Shown here: positions 47,466 to 60,148 of the stretch, piece by piece | Numbering within the stretch: the stretch's first letter is position 1 | Layout of the letters: each line of letters opens with the position of its first letter | Source: Eustoma russellianum | Taxonomy: Eukaryota > Streptophyta > Magnoliopsida > Gentianales > Gentianaceae | Reading direction: 5' to 3' | Length of the DNA stretch: 64,000 bases | NCBI GenBank assembly: GCA_036186865.1 | Contig: AP025051.1 | Location: forward strand, 17,547,712-17,611,711 | Made by a program: the position numbers and the translations under genes | Notes under the pieces: model-generated | The model's input: only the letters and a program-made list of their open reading frames with translations | What the model was told of the DNA's origin: nothing | The model's database searches: none

Positions 47466-48259
47466 GTTGATTCACAGATCACGCTTTTATATCCTGCTTT
47501 CGCATGCGTGACTTTTATACCCTGAGATCTACCAGCAACCATAGTTGCTTTTCGAAAACTTTAATCTTCTTTTCAAACTCGTATTCTTTTCGCAAACAGA
47601 AACTCATGTCGAAATGCAAAGTGTTCATGTCATGATGCAGAATGCTCATGTAACTTCATATCAACCGTGTAAACATGCACACACACTTTACATATCAAGT
47701 ACAAAGTCCTGAACCTTTATCACATCCTGCTCGTACCATTTCATGTCCTTTCGTATTACAAAATCATCTCGAGTTCACACTTAACCTTGCTCGTTCATAC
47801 TTCCTCAAACACACCCTTTTCGTACCATTTTGTGCCCCTTCATATTGCTAACTCACTTTGAATTCATACCTAACTTTACTCATTCACACTTAATGTTTAC
47901 AACTCAAATACACCTCATTCATACCACTTCATGCCCTTTCGTATCGCGAATCCCCTTCGAATTCATACTTAACCCTACTCATTCACAGTTAATGTTTACA
48001 ACTCAAGCACACTTTCAAAACACTTGTAATTTATGAGCAATGGAAGAGAATAAAGGTATCCCACACACATCTTACACATCAAGTATACGGTCTTGCACCT
48101 TAAACACTCCCTGTTTGTAGCTTTCCAAGTTCGTCTCACTAATTCACTTGGGATTGAATCTCATTCTTACTTAGTCAAATTTACCATCTATTCCTCAATC
48201 ACACCTCAAATACCCTAGCATTTTATGTTCAAAAGAAGTGTATAGAGTTACTACACATA

Positions 48260-48530
48260 CATAGGGCGCCTAAAGGGTCAAAAAGACTTCCAGTATACTT
48301 GGAACGCCACATGAGGCGCCTAATGGGGACATGAGGCGCCTATTCTAGGCGTTCAAAGTGTTCGAAAATGTGCAGTATACATCGAACGCCTACATGAAGT
48401 GCCTAATGTGACATGAAGCACCTAATGTAGGTGTTCAAAGTGTACGGGGATGCTCTGGGACACATTGAACGCCTACATTAGGCGCCTAATGTGACTTGAA
48501 GCGCCTAATGTAGGTGTTCGAAGTGTTCTG
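48260..48530. repeat. GGCGCC palindrome cluster in the J 3' LTR
   Basis: About ten copies of GGCGCCTAATG, its variants (AAGCGCCTAATG) or its complement (CATTAGGCGCC, GAACGCCTACAT) lie in direct and inverted order, allowing long hairpins such as the one centred at about 48484. Confidence 0.85.
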
Positions 48531-49484
48531 ACGGTTCAGAATTGCAGTTTTTCTGCAGTAACTGCTCTCCTTCACCTTCATCCTTCAACGCTTTCATTTT
48601 TACACTTCAAGATCCATCTTAGCATCTAGATCCATCATGCTTAACACCCAGCTAACATGAGTTGATTCTTAAACACATAAACTAGTGTCCATCCTAATCC
48701 CTCTATCAACCACACTTCCAATATCTCTTCAAACTTTCCAACACAACAAACCTACAACAAAGTCATCTTTAATCCTTCAACCTTCTGCAAATACACTCAA
48801 AACACTTAGGATGTACTTTATGAACTCAAGAACTCATACCAAAACAAGGAACACATTACGGATAACACTTTTATGGGAAAATTATCCACAAAGATCACCA
48901 CAAAACCATTTTCAGAAATTGGCCCAAAGAACATGACTATACACCATCAACAACAACAACAATTACATATAGTAAAGCATTTAACATAACCAAACCAAAG
49001 CGACTAATGTTGATCCAAGTTTTCTCTTTGTAAGAACATAGGGCCTATGGTATCAAAATTTACGTAAAGCGTATAGAAAGATTACTTGCCTTTGTTTCAA
49101 GTTAGGCTTACGAGTGTACTGCAGAATTTCGGTAGGAATTGGACCTAAACTGTCCGCTCTTTCTTCCTCTTCTTCTACTCTTCTTCTTCTTTCTCTTTTC
49201 TCCTTCTCTTTTCTCCCTAGCCGTTTCTCCCTCCTTCTCTCTATTTGTAACCGGCCCCTTTAGGCTAATGGGGAGTTATACTCATTTGTGTAACTCCCCC
49301 ATCATTTAAGTGGGGAGGGGTAATTTGGGTATTTCAGCATAATTTTCTTAATTTCACTATTTTGCTTATTTTCTCACCTCTATTTTATCTACTCAGCCTC
49401 GTAAAACTATGCATTTAATGAAATTATATTTAAAGTTGACTTCTAACTATTGAGAGTCGTACTTAAAAGGTACGGGGTATGACA

Positions 49485-49500
49485 TTCCACCCCCTTACAA
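49485..49500 (-). other. Element J polypurine tract
   Basis: The minus strand reads TTTGTAAGGGGGTGGAA directly before the LTR start at 49484. Confidence 0.8.
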
Positions 49501-49528
49501 AAAGTTTCGTCCTTGAAACTTACGTAAC

Positions 49529-51915
49529 TTAGTTGAAGAGTTGAGGATACTTCTCCTGCATCCGCTCTTCCAGTTCCCAAGTGGCTTCCCGCTCGGCGTG
49601 ATTGCTCCATTGAACCTTCCCATGAGGAATCACCGGTTTCCTCAGCACTTGTTCCTTCTGGTCCACTATCCTCACCGGCACCTCTTTGTAGGTAACATCA
49701 CTATTAAGTTCCAAAGGCTGTGCTTCGAGTACATGGCTCGGATCCGTCATGTACTTCCTTAACTGTGATACGTGAAAGACGTTATGAACTTGTGCCGATA
49801 CCGGAGGTAATGCCAAATCTTCCACTTTTCAAGTATCTTGTAGGGACCAATAAAACGGGGCTTCGCTTACCTTTCACTCTAAACCTCATAATGCCCTTCG
49901 TAGGTGACACTCTCAAATAAACCTTTTCACCTACTTTAAATTCCAAAGACCGTCGCTTGGAATCCGACCAACTTTTATTACGATCCTGAGCTGTCTTAAG
50001 TCTTTCCCGTATGATCTTCCCTTTTCTAGTGTATTCTCAAGTAACTCAGGTCCATTGATGGTCCTCATGCCGACTTCATCCCAATAAACTAGGGACCTAT
50101 ACTTCCTTCCATACAACGTTCGAAAGGAGCTATATCACTTGCATTGTGGTGACTGTTATTATACGAGAACTCCATTGATTTAACCATTCCGTCCCAACTA
50201 CCTTTGAAGTCTAGGACACAAGCCCCTAGCATGTCTCCTAGGGTCTGGATAGTCCGCTCAGACTGTCCATTGGTTTGGAGGTAATACGCTCTATTTACCC
50301 TTATTTCCGTCCCCATGGCTCTCTAAAATACTGTCCAGAGCTTGGAAGTAAACCGTTGGTCTCGGTTAGATACTATGCTTATGAGAACACCGTACATGTT
50401 GACAATGTTGTCCATGTCTATATTTACCAACTTATCGAGAGATACTTTCCTCGAGACCGATAGAAAATGTGCAGACTTGGTCGACCGATCCACAATCACC
50501 AAAATCATGTTATATCGACTTCTTGTTTTAGGTAACCAACCACAAAATCCATCGTAATAAGTTCCTATCTCTACCCTGGAAGCTCCAACGGTATCACTAA
50601 TCCACTAGGTTGTTGGTGTTCAGTCTCAGCTTGCTGACACACTAGACATCTCTCAATGAACTCCGCAATATGTCTCTTCATCCCACACCACCAATGACAT
50701 TGTTTGAGATCTCTGTACTTCTTGGTGCTGCCGGAATGTATCAATAACCTTCGAACTGTGAGCCTCCTACAAAATTTCTCTTCTGAATTCATCCACCTCA
50801 GGAACACATAGTTACCCACTAAACCATAGGCTCCCGTCATCATTAGCCTGAAATCCATTAACCCAACTATACCTCAGTTTCTCAGCAATAACACCCACAG
50901 TCTTATCATTATTCTGGGCCTCTTCCACCCGATCCATCAGACTCGATGTGATGGTCAATGCTGTTAAAATATTCACCTTAGAGTCAATCAAATCTAGACC
51001 AATTATTCTATTTCTCTCTCCAATGGTGATTGTCACGTATGGTTAGACTTCCTGTTCAGTGCATCAGCCACTTTATTAGCTTTTTCTGGATGGTAATGAA
51101 TGGTCAAGTCGTAGTGCTTTAGCATTTCCGACCATCACCGCTGTCCCATGTTCAACTCCTTCCGGAAGAACAGATACTTTAGGCTCTTACGATCGGTAAA
51201 CCTAGTACACTTTTTTCCATATAAAAAGTGACGCTAAATCTTCAGAGCGAACACAACTGCTGCAAACTCAAAATCATATGTCTGACCATTCTGTTCGTAA
51301 GGTTTTAGTTGCCTCGTAGCATATGCGATAACTCGCCTATGTTACGTCAAATCACAACCTACCAGTAAAGTATTACCCTCAACTCGATTTGGATGGAAAT
51401 CATAAATTATGCTACAGTTTACGTACCTAGGCCATTTTTTTGACGCATCACTATAGATCAAAAACCAATCAGTACTGGAAGGTTGTGCCGGTACTGGAGC
51501 TTTGGTTAACCTCCTCTTAAGCTCCGTGAAGCTTTTCTCGTATTCTGCCGTTCACTCAACTTGGACTTCTTTTGAGTAAGGCGGCTGAGGGGCACTGCTT
51601 TTGTTGGGAATCCCTCGACAAACTGCTGGTAATGAATAGCTAGTCCCAAGAACTCCACACTCCAGTGACACTCGCGTTTAGACCACTCGCTAATAACTGC
51701 AACTATTCTGGTGACCCACAAAGGCGCTTAGCTAATCCCTTTGCCACGAAAGAGTGATTTCAGGCCGCTACCAAAAAGCACATTGGTCAATATCTATTTA
51801 CTAAAATTGCACCTCATACCACATCGGTGGCTCCCTAAATATCCATGCCAGTTATGACATGGACACGGGCATTTGTCCTCGGCTGCTGAGCCACTTTCCC
51901 AAAGCATTCTTTCTC
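49529..51915 (-). pseudogene. Element J gypsy pol remnant (reverse transcriptase deleted)
   Basis: Minus-strand pieces, from right to left: start of the protease region (ARVHVITG, GAILVNR, HSFVAKGLAK, about 51900-51740), then a jump to the very end of reverse transcriptase (HYQQFVEGFP) and RNase H (IYSDASK, DRKSLKYLFFRKELN), integrase zinc region with intact CLVCQQ, core (STKSAHF, SNRDQRFTSK, a SERTIQTLGD stretch), and the C-terminal domain (SAQVHNVFHVSQLRKY...YPQLFN, stop at 49529). Protease and almost all of reverse transcriptase are deleted, and many stops are present. Near 51811-51816 the protease-proximal codons run uninterrupted where K has its first intron-like insert. Confidence 0.88.
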
Positions 51916-52490
51916 ATCTCTGGCAATCTCTAATGTGATGACCCCCCTGTCCGCATCGATAACACACTCTTGCCAACCTCCCACATTCACCATCATGGCC
52001 CTTATTGCAATGCAGAAAACTCCTACAGCCTGATTTACAACTGGGTTCTATGGTGGGGGTCTCTAAAATTTTCTCGACCGGGCATCTCTTCTGGATCTTG
52101 ATCCAAACGTCCTGGCCTGCCACCAACTCAAATCTCTTCTCTTAACCTCTTACCTTTGTCAGAGTATCCTGCATCGGCCTCTCTTGCCACCACTATGCGG
52201 AAATCACTCTCGACGCGGAAGCACGCATCCATCATGTCCTCGTTGATTCTCATCCATGCGCTTACAATTGCTGACTGAATCCTTGAGTTCAAACCTCGCT
52301 CGAACTTTGTCGTATTTAAGCGATTATCAGACATAATCGCAGGAGCGAACTTACCCAAAGCATGGACATGGTCGGCATACTCCGACATTATCATCTGACC
52401 CTGTTTTAGCCCGTCGAACGCCCTTATCTTGTCTAAGATTGTTGTCTCGGGCACGTAATACTTCAGAAAGGCATCACAGAATTGTGTCCA
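51914..52490 (-). pseudogene. Element J gag remnant
   Basis: Minus-strand frames contain the C-terminal part of a gypsy gag (KYYVPETT, SEYADHVHALGKFAP, KFERGLNSRIQ) and a zinc knuckle (CYRCGQGGHHIRDC, about 51925-51965). The leader joins directly to mid-gag near 52500, so the gag N-terminus is deleted. A frame break lies near 52127. Confidence 0.85.
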
Positions 52491-52686
52491 AGAGATCGGT
52501 GGGGTCCAAAATTAAAATTATTATAGAAAGTCAAATAATATACGCACTCGCACACACCCAACCTAGATCATACTTAGGCTCTAGATAATCAGCACTTATA
52601 CCTAAGGATCAAACTTAAGGGAAAATCATATCATAAATTGCTAAAAGATCATGAACCTAAGTTTCCGAGATAGATTTGAAGCCTAG
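52491..52686 (-). other. Element J leader
   Basis: Non-coding sequence between the primer site and the truncated gag, resembling the leader after the K primer site in its run of CCTTAG/GATCTAG words. Confidence 0.6.
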
Positions 52687-52698
52687 GCTCTGATACCA
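52687..52698 (-). other. Element J primer-binding site
   Basis: The minus strand reads TGGTATCAGAGC, a perfect initiator tRNA-Met match, two bases after the LTR end. Confidence 0.95.
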
Positions 52699-53474
52699 CC
52701 TGTAGTGTCCCGGCCCGATACTAGACATTGGTACCAGTGCACCTGCCGTAGCCTACTACGAGAACTACGAAGCGTCAAAGCAGATCAAGCACACGTCATT
52801 CATGAGTAAGATAAATCAGCGGAAACGACGTAGAATTAAAACTTCAATAAGAATAATCTCCCAAATGAAACACAGCGGAAATAAAATGTGTCAGGAAGAG
52901 TGTCTAAAGTATCTTTCAATACAAAGTTTTAACAGTGAATCCCTCAACTAAAGGATAAGGATTGTAAGCCTGTCCATTTTAGTGACTATCGCCCCAATGA
53001 GCCCACTCGCCGATATCTTCTACAAAAATCATCTTGTACTTTCGCCCACCTGAAAAGCAGATAGAATAATTGTTCATAGCAAAAACGTCGCCAGCAAGTA
53101 ACCCGTCTATACACCTTACGGGATCACACACGACGAGTCACCAGTGTATAAGACATTGCCCAAAATAAGGTGCTCGGGTTAGCAAATAGCATCTTTATAA
53201 GAATTCCTCAAAACGGATAAAACATAAATGATACACGGATACGAGATCAAACATGTACTAAATCAACATATCACATAAGCAAGTCATAAGCTAGTCACAT
53301 TTCTTGCATGTCAAATCTTATGCTTCGTGTATCATGATGCATGTACTTCTTTAAAACCACACACAACACCCATGCATATGCCTTCTTTCATAAACATGTC
53401 ATGCGTGTCATTTCACAAAACATTTTATAACTCTTCTTATCATATTCTTCGCGTAGCAGAACTTTATGCCCTGT

Positions 53475-53810
53475 GGGTGATCAGTCCACAGCAAACACAA
53501 CTTTATACTCCGTGCTGAAAGGTCCACGGCCGCATAACATATAACTTTATACCCCGTGCTGAAAGGTCCATGGCCCCATAACATATAACTTTATACCCCG
53601 TATTGAAAGGTCCACGGCCCCATTACATATATCATATATCCATGCTGATAGGTCCACGGCCCCATTACATATATCATATATCCGTGCTGATAGGTCCACG
53701 GCCCCACAAAATAACTTTATTTTCTGTGCTGATAGGTCCACGGCCCCACAAAATAACTTTATTTTCTGTGCTGATAGGTCCACGGCCCCATAAAATAATT
53801 TATACCCTGC
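53475..53810 (-). repeat. Tandem array of ~46-bp units in the J 5' LTR
   Basis: The same units as at 47125-47465, seven copies, with an altered order of spacer variants and scattered substitutions such as CATGGCC for CACGGCC. Confidence 0.88.
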
Positions 53811-54571
53811 TGTTGATTCACAGATCACGCTTTTATACCCTGCTTTCGCAGGCGTGACTTTTATACCCTGAGATCTACCAGCAGCCATAGTTGCTTTTCG
53901 AAAACTTTAATCTTCTTTTCAAACTCGTATTCTTTTCGCAAACAGAAACTCATGTCGAAATGCAAAGTGTTCATGTCATGATGCAGAATGCTCATGTAAC
54001 ACACACTTTACATATCAAGTACAAAGTCCTGAACCTCTATCACATCCTGCTCGTACCATTTCATGTCCTTTCGCATTACAAAATCATCTCGAGTTCACAC
54101 TTAACCTTACTCGTTCATACTTCCTCAAACACACCCTTTTCGTACCATTTGGTACCCTTTCATATTGCTAACTCACTTTGAAATCATACCTAACTTTACT
54201 CATTCACACGTAATGTTTACAACTCAAATACACTTCATTCATACCACTTCATGCCCTTTCGTATCGCGAATCCCCTTCGAATTCATACTTAACACTTCTC
54301 ATTCACACTTAATGTTTGCAACTCAAGCACACTTTCAAAACACTTGTATGGAAGAGAATAAAGGTATCCCACACACATCTTACACATCAAGTATTCGGTC
54401 TTGCACCTCAAACACTCCCTGTTTGTAGCTTTCCAACTCCGTTCGTCTCACTAATTCACTTGGGATTCAATCTTATTCTTACTTAGTCAAATTTACCATC
54501 TATTCCTCAATCACACCTCAAATACCCTAGCATTTTACGTTCAAAAGAAGTGTATAGAGTTACTCCACATA

Positions 54572-54842
54572 CATAGGGCGCCTAAAGGGTCAAAAAGACT
54601 TCCAGTATACTTGGAATGCCACATGAGGCGCCTAATAGGGACATGAGGCGCCTATTCTAGGCGTTCGAAGTGTTCGGAAATGTGCACTATACATCGAACG
54701 CCTATATGAAGCGCCTAATGTGACATGAAGCGCCTAATGTAGGTGTTCGAAGTGTGCGGGGATGCTCTGGGACACATTGAACGCCTACATTAGGCGCCTA
54801 ATGTGACTTGAAGCGCCTAATGTAGGTGTTCGAAGTGTTCTG
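54572..54842. repeat. GGCGCC palindrome cluster in the J 5' LTR
   Basis: Homologue of 48260-48530. Several units that have decayed to AAGTGCC or AAGCACC in the other LTR retain AAGCGCC here, as expected from loss of CpG cytosines. Confidence 0.8.
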
Positions 54843-55795
54843 ACGGTTCAGAATTGCAGTTTTTCTACAGTAACTTCTCTCCTTCACCTTCATCCTTCAA
54901 CTCTTTCATGTTTACACTTCAAGATCCATCTTAGCACCTAGATCCATCATGCATAACACCCAACTAACATGAGTTGATTCTTAAACATATAAACTAGTGT
55001 CCATCCTAATCCCTCTATCAACCACACTTCCAATATCTCTTCAAACTTTCCAACACAACAAACCTACAACAAAGTCATCTTTAATCCTTCAACCTTCTGC
55101 AAATACACTCAAAACACTTCGGATGTACTTAATGAACTCAAGAACTCATACCAAAACAAGGAACACATTACGGATAACACTTTTATGTGCAAATTATCAA
55201 CAAAGATCACCACAAAACCATTTTCAGAAATTGGCCCAAAGAACATGACTATACACCATCATCAACAACAACAATTACATATAGTAAAGCATTTAACATA
55301 ACCATACCAAAGCTACTAATGTGTGATCCAAGTTTTCTCTTTGTAAGAAATAGGGCCTATGGTGTCAAAATTTACGTAAAACGTATAGAAAGATTACTTG
55401 CCTTTGTTTCCAGTCAGGCTTGCGAGTGTACTGCAGAATTTCTGTAGGAATTGGACCTAGACTGCCGCTCTTTCTTCCTCTTCTTCTTCTCTTCTTCTTC
55501 TTTCTCTTTTCTCCTTCTCTTTTCTCCCTAGCTGTTTCTCCCTCCTTCTCTCTATTTGTAACCGGCCCCTTTAGGCTAATGGGGAGTTATACTCATTTGT
55601 GTAACTCCCCCATCATTTAAGTGGGGAGGGGTAATTTGGGTATTTTAGCATAATTTTCTTAATTTCACTATTTTGCTTATTTTCTAACCTCTATTTTATC
55701 TACTTAGCCTCGTAAAACTATGCATTTAATGAAATTATATTAAAAGTTGATTTCTAACTATTGAGAGTCGTACTTAAAAGGTACGGGGTATGACA

Positions 55796-58613
55796 TACAC
55801 AATACTTATTTGTGGCTTGAATGTGAAAGTGCTTGCATGAATGTCTAGATAACCTTAAGATTCAATCTTAGATGCGAAATGCTAAGCTTTGATGCATGAA
55901 ACCTTCGGCCTAGGGGTTAAGTGGCGTGTATGTTTGAGTTTTGCTTCAAAGGTGGATTCTTTGTTGATTTTAAGTACTATTATGTGATAAATCCAGGATG
56001 TGCATGCTAAAGATCCGTCCTTTTCCATGGATGGGTGATACGGTTGGAAGGGGTAAAAGAAATAAGGGTATTTTTGCAAGAAGTGATAAGTTATGGGGTA
56101 AGGTGTGAACAAGATTTATGCTTTTGTGTGTTAAGCTTAATACATTCTTTGTGGAGATGTGATTTTTCCTTTCATATACGAAAAGGGGCTTTTTGGGGGT
56201 TAGGGTGCGTGTGCACCAAGTTTTGCTAAGGTTGGATTTAGTGGGAACATGGTGTGCATGGCCAAAGGATGACGTATGTGGCATACAAGCTGTTTTAAAA
56301 AGATTTGTATATGATGTTTGTAACGCGTTGAATCTGTAAATTTCCCATGGAAAAGGTGAGTTTGAAATTTAATAAAGTGTTTATGTCAAACAATGCAAGT
56401 TAGGGCCATTTAGGAATAAAATGTGACAAAATTTGAAATTCACTGGAGCAGGGCAGATTTTAGGCCGTTCTGTGAGACCTGAAAGGAGACCTTAGGAACA
56501 TTCAATTTAGTTAATTTTTGGTATGACACTAGATCTATGTGTATATTAAATATGAGAGTTGGAATTTTGTTAAAACGAGTGACGGATTATTTTTAGTGAA
56601 ATTTTTATTAAAACTGGTCATGCTGGAAAATTACTGGGATAAACAAATTTCATGTGACATAATATGTGACCAGGAAATAGACCTTAGGAATATGAAATTG
56701 GGCTGATTTGTGGCAGGGTACTAGACCCATGTGTTTACTAAGCTTGAGATCTGGAATTTTTGAAAAAGGATTTACGGTATGGTCACACTAAAATTTGTAG
56801 TAAAATCGGTCACTCCAGAATTCAGCATGTAACGGTTCTGAGAAAAAGAATAAATGATTCCTCTAACGATATTATAAATCCGCGAAATTTTTATACCAAC
56901 TACTTAATACATATGTGAACCCTTTTATGTAAGCCACTCATCTTAGAATGACTAATTGAAGGGTAAACACCAAAATTATGTGGGCGTCATTAATCTGAAA
57001 TTTTTGGGCAGAATTGTGGAACTTATTATAAGGCCTTGTTCTAATGGACTTAGGCTTAGTCATACGGCTTGGGCTTACAATCATTAATTAACAGAATGTT
57101 TATGATAGTTTTCCAAAGCCGGCCCAAATTAAAAGGAGTTAATGGGCTTGCATGAAAGACAACGGAAAGGGGCACTGAATTGCCAAAATTCGGCAGCCTT
57201 GTTTCGTTGTCAATTAGATTAAGTGTTTTATACATTTTACATCGTCACGAAATTTCTATTATGAATAGGAATGACATTTTTATGCGTATGTATGACAAGC
57301 ACTCATGATAGTGGGCCTAACCATAAGGGATTAAGGGCGAGTATATGGATTGATAATGCTGGAAATTTTTCCAGCATAAGGAACGAGTTTTACATATGTG
57401 CATATGTAACGCATTATATCATGATTTGCATAGTACATGTCATGCATTGCGTCATCGTCATTTACATGATTTATGTAACTGATTTTTTTATGCGAAAGAA
57501 AGATGAAAAACGTTTTTAAAGAAAAAAATTCTGTTTTAAAAGAGAACGCTTCCCACCGGTACCGTGTGTGTGTATGTTTCCTGGCCAGTAAGGACCCGCT
57601 CCAGGTCCGGGGTTAATTGATCTGATGATATGGACCGTTCAGGCCCAGAGAGAATAGACCTGGTATGGATTGTTCAGGCCCAGAGAGAATAGACCTGATA
57701 AGTAATGACGTTACCGTTCCGAATCCAGGAATAATAGATTCGAAGGGGAGAAGTGACCGCCTCAGATCCGGGAGAATAGATCTGAATACGCTATTGTTTT
57801 CTTGACGATGATGTTTTGAAAGAAAAGAACGAAAGATCATGTCCTCATTTTTATCACGATGCATCACACGTACATATGCATGCATGCTGCATTTGATAAG
57901 TCATCGAATAATGGCACGTGATACTTGAGCTAAGTTGTCATAACTTGGTAGTTCCTAAAATTATGACCTATTAAGTGGTGATTCTTGATGTGTTATGATC
58001 TTATACAAGTTGCGGTCTTTTATTTTTATGCTCTTTAATAAGTGACTACCTTTCTTAAGTTATGATCTTGATGCATTAAGTGTTGATCACTAACGGGTAT
58101 TGGATGGAGGTCAGGTATGTTTCTACACCGAATTTTTGGGGTTCGGTTCTTGTATGTACTTTCCATTTAATCCTCGATTATTTATAGTATACTTGCTGGT
58201 GACTTTGTCACTGACCCCCTATTTTTTCCTCCCAGAGACTGCAGGGAACAAGCTAGAATGGATAGAGGATGAACCTAAGGTCCCCTACCCGTGAGCGCAG
58301 CGAAAGATGGATAGAATAGGAGACATGATGTGCCGGTTGTGACTGATGACTTATTATGTAATTGTGATGCGAAACATTTACTTTTGAGAATTTCGGTACT
58401 TTTGATTTGGGTTGTAAAAACTAAGAATGATTTCGTAGACGTTTTTAATTTGAGGTTTTTATTCTGTTTTCGCTTACTTGTTGACGTGTAACCACGAAAG
58501 TGCATGTATCTTATCATGGACTATGACATGTTATGGATCGACGCCTGGTACTCTCCTTAGTGAAGTACGGCGGGTGCACCGTATCCGGCTGGGCCGGGAT
58601 GCAGGGCGCTACA
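55796..58613 (+). mobile_element. Element K 5' LTR, right part
   Basis: It resumes after the second TACAC and ends GGGCGCTACA at 58613, two bases before a primer site. With 45082-46352 the LTR totals about 4.1 kb. It shows no coding content. Features include a degenerate tandem repeat at 57595-57790 and a CGGGTGCACCGTATCCGG-type GC-rich end like that of J, which supports common family membership. Confidence 0.85.
57595..57790 (+). repeat. Degenerate tandem repeat in the K LTR
   Basis: Two clear 36-38 bp units with GTTCAGGCCCAGAGAGAATA followed by GACCTG, plus two diverged ones with GGAATAATAGATTC and GGGAGAATAGATCTG, run in the same direction. Confidence 0.75.
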
Positions 58614-58615
58614 GG

Positions 58616-58627
58616 TGGTATCAGAGC
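58616..58627 (+). other. Element K primer-binding site
   Basis: TGGTATCAGAGC, a perfect initiator tRNA-Met match, two bases after the LTR end. Confidence 0.95.
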
Positions 58628-58912
58628 TGAGGCTCCAGATCCGGGCAGAATATAGAACTAGGTCATGATCGTAAACAATTAAGCTTGACCTTAGATCTAA
58701 GTTCTGATCCTAGATGAGAGTTGACCTTAGACTAGGATGACTTAGACTGGAAAATTAGGGTTCAGCCTATTAATGAAACCCTAATTAAAAAGCGACAAAT
58801 CCCAGAGTTTAATTTATAAAGTATGTATGTGCATGCCCAGATATGCTACTATAGATTAAATTCTGCTACTTATTATAACATTCCCAGATTGAATAAAACC
58901 TGACGCTGCATA
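58628..58912 (+). other. Element K leader
   Basis: About 285 nt of non-coding sequence precede the gag ATG at 58913. It contains repeated GACCTTAGA and CTAGATGA words and no clear structure. Confidence 0.6.
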
Positions 58913-60148
58913 ATGCAGATGGTGCGACCAAGGGGCCGACCAACAAGAGCAAGACCAAAGGTGCAGGAGCCTATTCCTCCTCCACCTGCACAAGTCCCTC
59001 CACCACCGCCACTGCAAGATCAAAATCCGCCTCCAGTCCAGAATGTTCCTCCACCCCAAGGACCCTTCCCACAAATGATGCCAGATATTAATACTTTTCA
59101 GAACTTTTCCCAGACAGTCACTCAAATTGGTCAAGTAATGCTGCAACAGAATAACCCTCAACCTCACGAGCCGGTCAGAGATGCCCAATATTACTTTGAA
59201 AAGTTAAAAAGAGCAAATGTTCCACCGTTTGAAGGAAAGTCAGATGCAGATGACATTGAGAAGTGGCTAGATGAGGTAGAGAACTGTTTTGAACTAATTA
59301 GAGCCCCTGAGGAGGTAAAGACTCAGGCCGTCGGACCATTTCTGCTAGGAGATGCCAACCAGTGGTGGAAGACCAATCTACAAGCTCTATCAAGACCAAT
59401 TTCCTGGGAAAGGTTTCTCCAGGAATTCAACAAGTTCTACATACCAGCCTCCGTCAAATTACAGAAATGGCATGAGTTTGAGTCCCTAATGCAAGAACAA
59501 GGAATGACAGTCGCTGACTACGCTAACAAGTTTATAGCTCTGGGAAGATTCCAGCCATCCACCATGAACGATGGAGAAACCAAAATGTTAAAATTTGAAA
59601 GAGGATTGAACTCTAGAATTCGAACATGGCTGGTAAATGCAAATCCAGCAAATTTTGGCACACTTCTAGACGCATGCTACAGAATTGAAAGAGATATCAT
59701 TCGTCGTGATGAGTACGGCCAGAAAAGAGGACAGGAAATGTCTGGGAGCGGAGGACCCGTAAATCCGCTAAGCAAAATTCAAGGGGCCCAGGGCGTCAGG
59801 GAAAGAATCGGTTCCAGCGTCGTTCCCAAAAGAACCAGTCAAAGAACTTAGGCCAACAATCTGCTATTCCAAGCTGCTCTCACTGCGGTAAACGCCATGT
59901 GGGAGAATATTATTACCAGACAGGGAAATGTTTCGGGTGCAGAAAGACAGGCCACATCCTTAAGGATTGTCCAGATAAGGGAACCACCTGCTTTGGATGC
60001 GGGAAAACAGGACACATGGCCAAGGATTGTCCGAAGAAGGGGGCCTAGCAGCAACAACAACCACCTAAACATCAGCGTCAGCGTACCAACGCAAGAGTTC
60101 ACGCCATGACTGACGCAGCTGCTGAAGAGGCCAATGACGTTGTGACAG
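58913..60148 (+). pseudogene. gag: Element K gag and gag-protease linker, frameshifted
   Basis: The ATG at 58913 opens a Pro-rich N-terminus (PPPPAQVPPPPPL), then the gypsy gag domain (FEGKSDADDIEKWLDEVE, GDANQWWK, FLQEFNKFY, EFESLMQEQGMTVADYANK, KFERGLNSRIR) up to a stop at 59851. Loss of about one base near 59790 pushes the rest into another frame, where two CCHC zinc knuckles lie (59929-59970 and 59989-60030), preceded by a damaged one. A TAG at 60046 interrupts the linker. The frame then reaches the donor of intron-like segment 1 at 60148. The order is standard for the Del/Tekay group. Confidence 0.9.

Larger units (their letters stand above)
46353..49484 (-). mobile_element. Element J 3' LTR (3.13 kb)
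   Basis: On the minus strand it starts TGTCATACCCCGTACC (49484) and ends GCGCTACA (46353). The right-hand partner is 52701-55795. It contains a CTGATAGGTCCACGGCCCCA tandem array and a set of GGCGCC palindromes. Confidence 0.93.
52701..55795 (-). mobile_element. Element J 5' LTR (3.10 kb)
   Basis: This is the partner of 46353-49484. Early stretches show several substitutions and small indels per 100 bp, for example TGTAGTGTCCC against TGTAGCGCCCC. It also carries the tandem array (53475-53810) and the GGCGCC cluster (54572-54842). The right TACAC duplication follows. Confidence 0.93.

Noticed and set aside
47246..47542. Repeat protein (GAVDLSA units) on the minus strand of the J LTR, also 53547-53888
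   Set aside because: The frame is open because the ~46-bp tandem array is nearly a multiple of three; it lies in an LTR and the unit order differs between LTRs.
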